Below are positions 17,166-26,865 of a stretch of 40,493 bases of DNA, one piece after another. Where the stretch lies: the IMG/VR virus record IMGVR_UViG_3300020159_003753, positions 1-40,493 of that record; one strand, 5' to 3'. Both the position numbers and the translations under genes were made by a program. Origin of the DNA: a virus. How positions within the stretch are numbered: position 1 is the first letter of the stretch; the number at the start of each line of letters is the position of its first letter. The notes under the pieces were generated by a model that had not been told where the DNA came from, made no database searches, and was given only the letters and a program-made list of their open reading frames with translations.

Positions 17166-19199
17166 ATGAAATCTCTCATAACACCTCTTTTTAGCAATTT
17201 TCTCATTGATAGAATCAAAGACGATCTATCTAACTCATCTGTTTGTAATGCATATATTACAATCGGTCGATCAAATTCCTTTACAGGAAATGATCCAGCT
17301 AATGTTGAGAATGTAATTTATACCACTAATAGTAAAAATGAATTCTACTATAGTATGGTTGGTATGAAGAAGATTTATGAGTCAGATATGCAACCAGTTA
17401 TTTCTAGAGTCGACTGGGCATCTGGAACGACGTATGACACATATGAAGATCATATTGAGATTTTCTCTTATGTTGATTATCATAATCTTGGCTCAGCAAA
17501 TTCTAATGCGAATACAATTCTAAGCGGCACAGTCGGTATTACAACAAACTCTAATGTTGTGGTAGGCACTAGCACCACATTTACTTCGTATTTGTTTCCT
17601 GGCGATACAATTTCAATCAATAATAGAACAAAGAGCGTTGTTTCTGTAACGAATAACACCTCACTCGTTGTGAATAGTGTTTTCTCGAATACAAATTCAA
17701 GTCAGTCACTAACTCTACTTTCAAATAGTCAAACTATCGTTGGCATAACTGCAAACTTTGTTGGTAATGTTGGAACAGGTAATGTTGTTATTGTTGGCGA
17801 AGATGCTCGCGAGGTCGTTTCTGTCAGAAGTAATAAAGTTATTTCTCTAAATGCCAATGCTGCATATTCAAATTCAAGCGTGACAGTGCAACGACGAGAT
17901 AATACTTATCCTCAAGTTGCAAACACTTTTTATGTTCGCAATAATCGCGATCAAATTTTCAAATGCCTGTTCAATGGCAATAATGCAATCTCTACTGTAG
18001 AACCAACGATCGACATCGATGGACAACTTCCAGAGAATCCATTCATCGTTACATCAGATGGATATCGCTGGAAATATATGTATACGATTCCACCTGGTCT
18101 GAAGCAAAAGTTCTTCACGAAGCAATGGATGCCAGTTGTAACAGACAGCGCTGTGGTTGCTGGATCTAAAGATGGAAGAATCGATATTGTACGAGTTCTT
18201 TGGGGTGGCTCTGGCTACTCAGCTGGTGGAAATACAAATACAGGAAGTTTCCTTTCTGTGACAAATACCGATGGATCTGATGCAAGATTACTGGCTCGCG
18301 TCTCAAACGGAAATATCACCTCAGTGACGGTTCAGATCGGTGGTAATAATCACACTCGTGGAACCATCACAGCAAACAATATTCTTGCAAATCGTTTAGA
18401 TCCTGCAACTCTAAATGGTACATTCAATATTGATGGCTCAACTTATGTGAATGCAAACACGGCGAATGCAAGTACGACAAGATTCCTCGGTAATGTATTT
18501 GTGAATGACATTGTCACGATAAATGGTGTCTCTAGAAATGTCGTTTCAATTGTAAATAATACAATCCTGCAAGTAAACACTCCATTTATCCATGCGGCAA
18601 ACACTCAAACTGCAGTAATTACTCGATCAAATGCTGTGTTCGATATTCAAATCGGACCTTCTGGTGGTCATGGGTCGAACCCTGCAAGAGAACTTCGTGC
18701 GCATAGTCTAATGATTTGCGTAGAATTGAACGATGATACAGATGGAAATAAGATTCCAATCAGTGATTCTACAACGAACTTCAAGTTCAATCAAGTCGGT
18801 CTCCTTGTAAATCCATTGATTGCAAATAGTGCATGGTATGCAAATCTAACAAATTATCGTGCTACGACTCGCCTCATTGTCAGCGATCCGACCGTCGCAG
18901 AGTTTGTGAATGGAGAAACAGTGTTTATCGGTTCCTCATTAGCTGCAGCCAATGCAGTAGCGAATGTTGCTCACTGGTCCGCAGGGGATAACTATCTGTA
19001 CATAAATAACATCACAGGGGTGTTTCCTGTTGCGGCTCAAGTGCGTGGTGCTAACTCGGGAATTACGACTCCGATTCTATCGGTCTCAAACTCAGAGATA
19101 AAGCCATTTAGCGGTGATTTGATATACATGGAAAATAGAACAAATATCACTCGTGTAGATAATCAAATCGATCAAGTAAAAATTGTACTGTCATTTTAG
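17166..19199 (+). CDS. gp8: Baseplate wedge subunit gp8, expanded by inserted beta modules
   Basis: A 677-aa protein, twice T4 gp8 (334 aa). Core gp8 elements are present in order: CNAYITIGRSNSF, SRVDW, QIFKCLFNGNNA, SDGYRWKYMYTIPP and the C-terminal DLIYMENRTNITRVDNQIDQ, which matches T4's end (GEMIYMENRPPI). At least three copies of a beta module (VVVGTSTTFTSYLFPGDTIS, ending VVSVTNNTSLVV) are inserted at about residues 120-180, 190-245 and 425-490, explaining the extra length. gp8 joins gp7 and gp10 in the wedge. It starts 7 bases after gp7, and the next gene follows after 10 bases. Confidence 0.9.
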   Translation: MKSLITPLFSNFLIDRIKDDLSNSSVCNAYITIGRSNSFTGNDPANVENVIYTTNSKNEFYYSMVGMKKIYESDMQPVISRVDWASGTTYDTYEDHIEIFSYVDYHNLGSANSNANTILSGTVGITTNSNVVVGTSTTFTSYLFPGDTISINNRTKSVVSVTNNTSLVVNSVFSNTNSSQSLTLLSNSQTIVGITANFVGNVGTGNVVIVGEDAREVVSVRSNKVISLNANAAYSNSSVTVQRRDNTYPQVANTFYVRNNRDQIFKCLFNGNNAISTVEPTIDIDGQLPENPFIVTSDGYRWKYMYTIPPGLKQKFFTKQWMPVVTDSAVVAGSKDGRIDIVRVLWGGSGYSAGGNTNTGSFLSVTNTDGSDARLLARVSNGNITSVTVQIGGNNHTRGTITANNILANRLDPATLNGTFNIDGSTYVNANTANASTTRFLGNVFVNDIVTINGVSRNVVSIVNNTILQVNTPFIHAANTQTAVITRSNAVFDIQIGPSGGHGSNPARELRAHSLMICVELNDDTDGNKIPISDSTTNFKFNQVGLLVNPLIANSAWYANLTNYRATTRLIVSDPTVAEFVNGETVFIGSSLAAANAVANVAHWSAGDNYLYINNITGVFPVAAQVRGANSGITTPILSVSNSEIKPFSGDLIYMENRTNITRVDNQIDQVKIVLSF

Positions 19200-19209
19200 G
19201 TAAAAGTTC

Positions 19210-22200
19210 ATGGAATTCAACATAGATCCATATTACGACGATTTCAAAGAGAACGCATTAGATAATAACTACATGAAGATTCTCTTCAAGCCTGGTCGTG
19301 CTGTTCAGGCTCGTGAACTTACACAGATTCAGTCTATTTTGCAGAATCAAATCAAGGCATTTGGTGATCACGTTTTCCAAGATGGCTCTCCAGTTATCGG
19401 CGGAAACATGACACTTGACAATACTTGCAAATGGGTGAAACTCGAAAAGACCTATAACACGGTTGATGTTGATGTTGCTGATTTTGAAAATCGCGTCATT
19501 GTAAATACTTCTGGAAATGTCCAAGCAAAGGTTCTAGCAACTTATTACCCACTTGAAGGCGACCCAACTCTTATGGTTCGCTACATGACAGGAAACGAAT
19601 TCGGCTTTGCAGATACTGTTAGAGTTGCTGGCGAGACAACTGAGGCAAGAACACTATCCACAAACACCAGCGGTCTCGGCACCGTGGTTTCTATCAACGA
19701 AGGTGTCTTTTATGCAGATGGATACTTTGTAAAAGTTCTCGATCAAACTGCTGTTGTAAACGCATATTCTTCTTCTGCAAATGTCAAAATTGGTCTAGAG
19801 ATCAACGAAGAAATTGTTGACAGTGAGATTGACACAACGCTTTTAGACCCAGCACAGTCTTCTTTCAATTACCAAGCTCCTGGTGCTGATCGCTATCAAT
19901 TTAGTTTAGTTCTAACAACACGACCACTTGATACTGTTGTCGACGAATCGAAGTTCTTCGAACTCATGCGTGTTGAGAATGGTCTTATTACCAAACAAGT
20001 CAAATATCCAGTTTATGCTGAACTCGAGAAAACTCTTGCTCGCAGAACATACGATGAATCTGGCGACTACACAGTCAAGCCATTCCGTGCATCAATTGTC
20101 AACGGTCTAGACGATGATCAATACACAATTGCGATCGAACCAGGAAAGGCTTATGTAAAGGGATTCGAGTTTGAAACACTTGGCACAATGAAGGTCAACG
20201 TTGACAAACCTCGTAGCGCAGCAGATGTAAAATCGCTTTCTGAAGTTGACGTCGACATCTCATATGGCAATTATGTATTTGTCACAGGACTTCGCGGAAA
20301 TACAGTAACTTCTGTTGGCTTCCCAAATTTCTTGGCATCAGAAAAGGTTGATCTACACTGCGTTGATACATCATCAGTGAATATCGGTCTAGGTTATAAT
20401 GCAAATACGCAAACGTATCAAAATACAAAAATTGGTTCAGCAGAAATTAGAAACTTTGTTAGATACAGCGCTGCATCAAATACTCAATTCGATTCAAACG
20501 GTGCGTTCAAACTTTATTTGTCAAATATCTCTTTAGAACCAATCGTTGCAAAGGTCGGTGGTGCTTCTGATAATGCTAAATCAATCACGTTTAGCGATAA
20601 ATTTTCTCAGAAAAGCAGCGCCTATGTAAATGCAACAGTAACGATTCTTCCAGTATCACTGACTGCAATCGGTAACGTATCAAAAGCCAACGTATATAAG
20701 GGTGGATACACAGTAAACGCAAACAGTGCAACCGCAAACGTATTCGCTTCTCCAAATATTGCAATTGGTGATGTTGTTCGTATCGGCGATGATGTTCGTG
20801 AGGTTGTATCAATCGATGACCCAAATAATCGATTCACAGTCAATACTGAATTCTCGCAAACAATAATTGGAACTGGTACTGCTGCTCCATTACAAATCTT
20901 TAGACAGAATACATATTCTTCTAATGTTGTAAATCAAAGTAGAACAATCATGCATTATGATGGTTCTACTAAAAAGGCGACGCTCGATCGAGAGTTCGAT
21001 GATGGTGCTAAGATTGGCGGTGCGGTTGCCAACGCTGTAACAGTTGTTCAGCTGAACTTCAAAATTGATCAATTAGAATCAGTTATTTCTGGTAATGTGA
21101 CTTCTAATATTGCTGATGTGAAGCCAAACGTTTCTATGAACGTTTCTGGATATTCAAAATATCTAACAGGCGAGACTTCGTTTGAAGACACACAAAAGAA
21201 AGCATTAGTTTTCAGACTACCAAGAACATATGCAAAGCGATCAACACTTCAGAATGTTGACTATGTGCACAATAAGATTATTTTAGGTCGTAGCAATAAT
21301 TCTACCGTTGGTGAGTTTACAATTTCTCAAGGAAATGGTCTTGAAAGTTATGAGTCAATCCCATGGGCACAATCAACTGGATCTGTTCAAGATAATCTAA
21401 TCGTTGTTGTGAGAAATAATGGTGGAAATACTATCTACTCAAACGGTGAGGTTATTCAACTTACTGCGTCAAACGTAGAAGTCTCTTCATCATCTTTGAA
21501 AGTCAAGACAAATATCGCAGACATAACTGCAGTTGATATTATTGTTTCTGTAAAAGTCAATGATGCAGAGGATAGAATTAGAACTAAGAATTTCTATAGT
21601 AATACTGATTACTCTGGAACTTCTTCTAACTTCACATATCCTGTAGCAGAAAATGGTACTGTGACAGTTACTGTTTCGAATTTTGGAACCGTTGCAAACA
21701 TCAACACAGCGCAAGGACTAGTATTCTTAGGAAACACGCAGTTCAATACTGTTCGCCCTGGCGATTCAATCAGTTTGTTTGTTCCTGATGTCGTAAAGAT
21801 CAATAAGATTCTTGCTGGAAATACAACACATTATCCAGATGCAACTAACGTTCGTGATATTACGAACAATTTCTATGTCGATTATGGTCAAAGAGATGAT
21901 CGCTATGATCATGCCAAGATCATCTTGAAGGATGGATATGATTCACCAATTGCAAAACTATTGGTTCATGTGGATTATTATGAGCATATTTACTCTGAGG
22001 TTTCTGATAAGACAACGTTCTTCTCAGTAGACTCATATCCACAGAGTCACTATACAAATGGAATTATTCCGATCTATACATCTTCAACAGGCACAGTTTA
22101 TAATCTAAGAGATTGTTTAGATTTCAGAGCAACTCAAACATTGGGTGATGGATCAGGTGGGTATACAATTCCTAAAATTCCTTCACCTGATGAAACATCT

Positions 22201-23433
22201 GAACTCTCATATGATTATTATCTACCTCGTATCGACAAACTTGTATTGTCAAAAGATAAAGAGTTCAGAGTTATCAAGGGTAAAGCTGCAGCGCAGCCAT
22301 TACCACCCGCAGATACTGATGATTCAATGACTTTGTATACAATGTATCTACCACCATACGTGGCAGATGTTCGTGAAGTTCGTATGAAGTATCGTGAAAA
22401 TCGTCGCTATACGATGCGTGATATTGCATCGATAGATAAAAGACTTGAGAGAGTTGAGTTCTTCACATCGCTGAACAATGTTGAAAAACTTGCGATGGCA
22501 GATAAAACTCAATATGAAGATGGCACTGAGAAAGAGAAATACGGTATTGTTGGTGAGAATTTCACCAACTTCAACATCGTTGATTATAAGAGCCCAGACT
22601 TCAATGTTGCTCTTGAAAATGGATTCATGATTCCTGCAATGAAGGTTTTCTCCTTGGGACTAAAGACAATCGATAGAGAGAATACAGCACTCAATCGTAA
22701 AACAGTATGCTTGAATTACAGTGAAGAACCAGCAATTGTACAAAGTCTTGCTTCTGATAAGGCAGTTTCTGTTCAACCATTCTTGTTTGGGCAGTTCAAT
22801 GGAAGCATTGTTCTCACCCCAGAAACAGATACTTGGGTTTCAGAAACATTGAAACCAGAAGTTATCACAGTTCCAGAAAAGATTATTGAAAAAGAAACTG
22901 TAATCAGAGAGAAAGTAATTGAGCCACCTGCTCCACCAACTCTACCTCCACCAACAGGAAATAGTGATGTCATTATCATCACCAATCCATTCCTTCCACC
23001 ACCTCCAACAAGCAATGATGATATTATTATCATTGCACCAGAAGATCCATTCAGACCAATTATTGATGATGGCAGAGATAGAAAACCTGCAAATGAAGAT
23101 TTGAATATTCTTCCATCATACCCAGAGTTTGGTGGATTCGAATTTGACCCATGGTTTAGAATTTCCCCAATCAATTTTGGCGTAAATTTCACCTTTGGTG
23201 CAACTGGTTTTAGTGCGGGTAATTTATTCTCAAATGGTGGATTGTTCAATGAATCATATTGGGCACCTGCTCCAATTGAACCAGAAATAACAATTATTCA
23301 ACCTGAGCCAAATTATGAATCATCTGTTCCAACAGTTCTACCTCCATTGAATCTAGATAGTGCAGCCACGCTTGATTCAGGCGGTGGTGGCGGAAAGGCA
23401 GTACTTGAACGCTATGATTATGATAAAGAGTAA
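19210..23433 (+). CDS. Large baseplate/fibre-network protein with DUF4815-like N-terminus
   Basis: A 1407-aa protein. The start FNIDPYYDDFKENALDNNYM, followed by KILFKPGRAVQARELTQIQS, matches the DUF4815 family of virion proteins in marine T4-like phages. Residues about 500-570 hold another copy of the wedge beta module (IGDVVRIGDDVREVVSIDD). After a helical region (DKRLERVEFFTSLNNVEKLA) comes a Pro-rich, acidic linker around residues 1215-1290 (PPAPPTLPPPTGN, FLPPPPTSNDDIIII) and a Phe/Gly-rich end. It probably plays the part of T4 gp10-type peripheral proteins that carry fibres, judged from its position after gp8. The function is inferred; the family match is moderately sure. Confidence 0.8.
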   Translation: MEFNIDPYYDDFKENALDNNYMKILFKPGRAVQARELTQIQSILQNQIKAFGDHVFQDGSPVIGGNMTLDNTCKWVKLEKTYNTVDVDVADFENRVIVNTSGNVQAKVLATYYPLEGDPTLMVRYMTGNEFGFADTVRVAGETTEARTLSTNTSGLGTVVSINEGVFYADGYFVKVLDQTAVVNAYSSSANVKIGLEINEEIVDSEIDTTLLDPAQSSFNYQAPGADRYQFSLVLTTRPLDTVVDESKFFELMRVENGLITKQVKYPVYAELEKTLARRTYDESGDYTVKPFRASIVNGLDDDQYTIAIEPGKAYVKGFEFETLGTMKVNVDKPRSAADVKSLSEVDVDISYGNYVFVTGLRGNTVTSVGFPNFLASEKVDLHCVDTSSVNIGLGYNANTQTYQNTKIGSAEIRNFVRYSAASNTQFDSNGAFKLYLSNISLEPIVAKVGGASDNAKSITFSDKFSQKSSAYVNATVTILPVSLTAIGNVSKANVYKGGYTVNANSATANVFASPNIAIGDVVRIGDDVREVVSIDDPNNRFTVNTEFSQTIIGTGTAAPLQIFRQNTYSSNVVNQSRTIMHYDGSTKKATLDREFDDGAKIGGAVANAVTVVQLNFKIDQLESVISGNVTSNIADVKPNVSMNVSGYSKYLTGETSFEDTQKKALVFRLPRTYAKRSTLQNVDYVHNKIILGRSNNSTVGEFTISQGNGLESYESIPWAQSTGSVQDNLIVVVRNNGGNTIYSNGEVIQLTASNVEVSSSSLKVKTNIADITAVDIIVSVKVNDAEDRIRTKNFYSNTDYSGTSSNFTYPVAENGTVTVTVSNFGTVANINTAQGLVFLGNTQFNTVRPGDSISLFVPDVVKINKILAGNTTHYPDATNVRDITNNFYVDYGQRDDRYDHAKIILKDGYDSPIAKLLVHVDYYEHIYSEVSDKTTFFSVDSYPQSHYTNGIIPIYTSSTGTVYNLRDCLDFRATQTLGDGSGGYTIPKIPSPDETSELSYDYYLPRIDKLVLSKDKEFRVIKGKAAAQPLPPADTDDSMTLYTMYLPPYVADVREVRMKYRENRRYTMRDIASIDKRLERVEFFTSLNNVEKLAMADKTQYEDGTEKEKYGIVGENFTNFNIVDYKSPDFNVALENGFMIPAMKVFSLGLKTIDRENTALNRKTVCLNYSEEPAIVQSLASDKAVSVQPFLFGQFNGSIVLTPETDTWVSETLKPEVITVPEKIIEKETVIREKVIEPPAPPTLPPPTGNSDVIIITNPFLPPPPTSNDDIIIIAPEDPFRPIIDDGRDRKPANEDLNILPSYPEFGGFEFDPWFRISPINFGVNFTFGATGFSAGNLFSNGGLFNESYWAPAPIEPEITIIQPEPNYESSVPTVLPPLNLDSAATLDSGGGGGKAVLERYDYDKE

Positions 23434-23452
23434 TAGTAAATAGAGAAAAAAT

Positions 23453-26400
23453 ATGGCAATTACAACACAGACTGGTAAAGTTGTCGTCGACACAAATTTG
23501 ATCCCTTATATCCGAGGGAGAGAAGTTGAATTTTTGGCTTACAACATGAAGCCTTATAAAACTGCAAGAATGTTCTTCGATGACGTTGCAGTAAATGGTT
23601 TCTGTCAGTCATCAAATAAAGTAGTTATTGATGCCAAAAAGGCACTCAAGTATACAGACAGCAGAAGCGTTTCTTCTGGCGCGAATACAACAATAACTCA
23701 AAATGACTATTTGTATCAAGGTGATAGTTATACAAGTAATACATTTGTTGCCATCATCGAAAGCAGTATTGCAGACGAACTAATTCTCAGAAATATATCT
23801 GGTATGTTCAATGAGGGTGCTCAAGTTTATGCTGCGAATGCAAACACAAAGATTGCATATGCTCGAGCCAATGTTGTTTCTATAAATGATACTGTGACCG
23901 CTGATGTATTTTATCCTGGAGAGGGTGTCATTTCTCTTCTCACAAATTCATATGCCTCAGTTCTAGCAACATCTGGTCCAAATATCGTATACTTGAAACA
24001 AAATTATTTGAATCTAAACATTGCTGCTGTTGCTGGTACTCTTGCAGTTGCTGCAAATTCATATAGTCCAGGAGATATTGTGTATCAGACATCTGACTCA
24101 GCTCAGAGATATGATAGAGCAACATTCCGCGGAATCATGAAGTATATCAATGCACAAGGAATGATTGCAATTGAACCAATTTATGGCGAATTTGAAGCAA
24201 ACTCTAGTTCGTCATATATTTGGAATGCGTCAAATACATCTGCTCCAGCTGTAAATGCAACAAGTTATATTGGAACATCATTCTATTCTACGAACACAAG
24301 TGTAATTCCATTTATCAGAAGTATTCAAAACACCTCTACTGCAAATTGCAGAGTGCTTTCTTATAAGCATTCATCTGGTGTGATTGCAAATAATAATTCT
24401 GACTCTACCACAATTATCTTGAATAACCTTGACAATAGTGGAACAATCAATGGAAATTTGATTTACTTCTGTTCAGGAACTGGTGTTGGTGAGTCAAGAT
24501 CTATTGTAGGCACCTCTACTGTTGCAAATACAACAGTCGTAAGTCTTGGAGGTGCACTAACATTTACACCAGACGCGACAACACGATATTCTATCGGAAA
24601 TCAAATTGTCGATGAGTATGGCGCAGTCTCTGGATTATTTCACATCCCATCGTTCCCTGGATTCAAATTCAAAACAGGAAATCGTATCTTTACGATAACA
24701 GACACTGTTCGTTATAATGATCCAGATTTTGGAATGCGTGCTGCTGCGACTTATGCTGCTTCTGGTATTCTACAAACGACACAGCGTATTCAGACAACAC
24801 CTGTATTATCACCACTACCAGAAACGGATGGTAATTCCGCTGTTGCTCCATCATCTCCTTCTGATAGACCTGCAACTGGAACACCAGTAAAGCCTCCAGT
24901 TACTGGGTCAACAGCATCAACAATTCCAAGAATCCCATTAGGCGATGGCATGGCGCAGACATTCTTTGTGCCAAAGCCAAAATCAAATAAGCAGGATTAT
25001 GGTCTATACTGCACCTCTATTGATCTTTTCTTCAAGAGCAAGCCATCTCTTGCAACTTATGAAAAGAATTCTGTAACTTTGACAAGAGGCTCTCTACAAC
25101 TTCCTGTAACTGTTCGAATTGCAGAAGTAGAAAACGGATATCCAACAAAGAAGTATCTTGCATCTAAGTCTGTAAATGCAAAGGATGTAAAGGTATCATC
25201 TCTCCCAAGCACAAATGATCCAACAACAAGCACAAAGTTTACATTTGACGATCCTGTGTTCCTAGAACCAAATCGCGAGTATGCAATCCTTGTTGGCTCA
25301 GACTCTCCAGATTATGAGTTGTTCATTGCTGAACTTGGTGCTGATGTTCTTGGAACTGGTACAACATCTACTGTTCGTATTTCAGAACAGCCGTATGCTG
25401 GATCATTCTTCCGATCACAAAACTCAACGACATGGACGCCATATCAAAATCAAGATTTGATGTTTGTTCTAAACAAGGCAGTTTTTGATAGTTCTGGCAG
25501 TGTAACGTTCAATCTAGATGCTCCACCAGTTGCGAATATCGATATTGATCGTGTGATGCTTACATCAACTGATTTGAGTTTCCCTGTTGGACTTATCGAT
25601 TATAAAATGAAAGGCGTGTATTCTGCAACTCTAGATCGCGAAACCATTGGTGTTGACCTTGAACCAAATAGACCAGTTGAGTTTGGAACATTGCTTGATA
25701 AGTCTGCTAAAAACTCAATCAACAGAAGAAAATTGATTCAAGGAAACGCAAATAGCGTTCTACTAACTGTCGATATGTCATCTTCTGATTCCGATATTTC
25801 ACCAATATTGAATTTAGAGAGACTTGCAATTACTGCAGCGACCTTCTCAATCAATAATGCTGGATTGTCAAATACTAAAATTGCAATCACAAACTATGGT
25901 ACTGGATATACAAATACTCCAAATATCGTAGTTGGCAGCTCAAACAATACTGTGAATACTGCAGCACTTGCATTCAAGAGCGCATATTTCCCAAATCCAA
26001 CATACAATATTGGATTATATGCGATCACTATCTCTGGTGGCGGTGGATCTGGTGCAGCTGGATTTGCTGTTGCAAATACTGACGGTGCAAATAAGATCAA
26101 TGCGATTGTTCTGACTCATATGGGTAGTGGTTATGTAACTACTCCAACAGTGGCTGTCAATGCACCAACAAATCCAACTGGAAATGTAACTGCAACTGCA
26201 GTTGTTTCTGGTGAAGATGGAAAGAGTGGTGGTAATATTCTTGCGAAATATGTTACAAGAGAAATTGTTCTAGAAGATGGATTCGAATCTGGAGACTTGA
26301 GAGTATTCATGGACGCAATTCGTCCAACAGGAACTGATGTTCTCGTGTACTATAAAGTTCGTTCTGGAGATGATCCAGAAACAATTGGAGATAAGAGCTG

Positions 26401-26635
26401 GAAGTTGATGAGCAAGGTGAAAGATGTTTATTCTAGAAATACAAATACCTTTATTGGGCTAGAATATCGACCATCTCTTGATGAAAATAAAATCAACTAT
26501 ATTGAGAATGGCGTTTCTTATCCAATCGGTGGAACATTCAAGCACTTCCAAATCAAGGTGTGTATGATTACTAGCGACCAATCATTGATTCCAAGAGTCA
26601 AAAATCTAAGAATCACTGCTGTACCAGAGGGTTGA
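23453..26635 (+). CDS. Large virion structural protein, probably baseplate periphery or fibre attachment
   Basis: A 1060-aa protein. The N-terminus DTNLIPYIRGREVEFLAYNM, followed by KPYKTARMFFDDVAV, is a start I associate with large structural proteins beside the DUF4815 gene in marine T4-like phages. Residues about 470-500 are a Pro/Ser/Thr linker (SDRPATGTPVKPPVTGS). The second half is beta-rich with GTGYTNTPNIVVGSS and MGSGYVTTPTVAV modules (residues about 810-910), also found in the gp6 and gp7 homologues. It ends in a compact domain (FKHFQIKVCMITSDQSLIPR). No enzyme motif is seen. Its exact role is unknown. It is followed after one base by the 75-aa gene. Confidence 0.78.
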   Translation: MAITTQTGKVVVDTNLIPYIRGREVEFLAYNMKPYKTARMFFDDVAVNGFCQSSNKVVIDAKKALKYTDSRSVSSGANTTITQNDYLYQGDSYTSNTFVAIIESSIADELILRNISGMFNEGAQVYAANANTKIAYARANVVSINDTVTADVFYPGEGVISLLTNSYASVLATSGPNIVYLKQNYLNLNIAAVAGTLAVAANSYSPGDIVYQTSDSAQRYDRATFRGIMKYINAQGMIAIEPIYGEFEANSSSSYIWNASNTSAPAVNATSYIGTSFYSTNTSVIPFIRSIQNTSTANCRVLSYKHSSGVIANNNSDSTTIILNNLDNSGTINGNLIYFCSGTGVGESRSIVGTSTVANTTVVSLGGALTFTPDATTRYSIGNQIVDEYGAVSGLFHIPSFPGFKFKTGNRIFTITDTVRYNDPDFGMRAAATYAASGILQTTQRIQTTPVLSPLPETDGNSAVAPSSPSDRPATGTPVKPPVTGSTASTIPRIPLGDGMAQTFFVPKPKSNKQDYGLYCTSIDLFFKSKPSLATYEKNSVTLTRGSLQLPVTVRIAEVENGYPTKKYLASKSVNAKDVKVSSLPSTNDPTTSTKFTFDDPVFLEPNREYAILVGSDSPDYELFIAELGADVLGTGTTSTVRISEQPYAGSFFRSQNSTTWTPYQNQDLMFVLNKAVFDSSGSVTFNLDAPPVANIDIDRVMLTSTDLSFPVGLIDYKMKGVYSATLDRETIGVDLEPNRPVEFGTLLDKSAKNSINRRKLIQGNANSVLLTVDMSSSDSDISPILNLERLAITAATFSINNAGLSNTKIAITNYGTGYTNTPNIVVGSSNNTVNTAALAFKSAYFPNPTYNIGLYAITISGGGGSGAAGFAVANTDGANKINAIVLTHMGSGYVTTPTVAVNAPTNPTGNVTATAVVSGEDGKSGGNILAKYVTREIVLEDGFESGDLRVFMDAIRPTGTDVLVYYKVRSGDDPETIGDKSWKLMSKVKDVYSRNTNTFIGLEYRPSLDENKINYIENGVSYPIGGTFKHFQIKVCMITSDQSLIPRVKNLRITAVPEG

Positions 26636-26636
26636 T

Positions 26637-26864
26637 ATGAGCGACAAAGCAAGAGTGAGTGATAATTTGCATTATGTAAAAGATATGAACAATTTTGCAA
26701 TATTGAACACAAATAAGGCGTCAGTTGCAAAACATCAACAGAAGATTGCTGAATTGCGAAGAGCAAAGATGGTCGAGGAAGAAATAAATACTTTGAAATC
26801 AGAAGTTTCAGAAATGAAAACTATGCTAACCCAAATACTGAAGGCAGTCGGCGGCGAGAAATAA
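26637..26864 (+). CDS. Small coiled-coil protein
   Basis: A 75-aa protein of mostly charged heptad sequence (RRAKMVEEEINTLKSEVSEM, ending KTMLTQILKAVGGEK), predicted to be a helical coiled coil. It is squeezed between two structural genes with one-base gaps on either side. The tight packing and good composition support a real gene. It might be a fibre connector or assembly chaperone. I do not recognise a named family. No catalytic residues are visible. Confidence 0.72.
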   Translation: MSDKARVSDNLHYVKDMNNFAILNTNKASVAKHQQKIAELRRAKMVEEEINTLKSEVSEMKTMLTQILKAVGGEK

Positions 26865-26865
26865 C

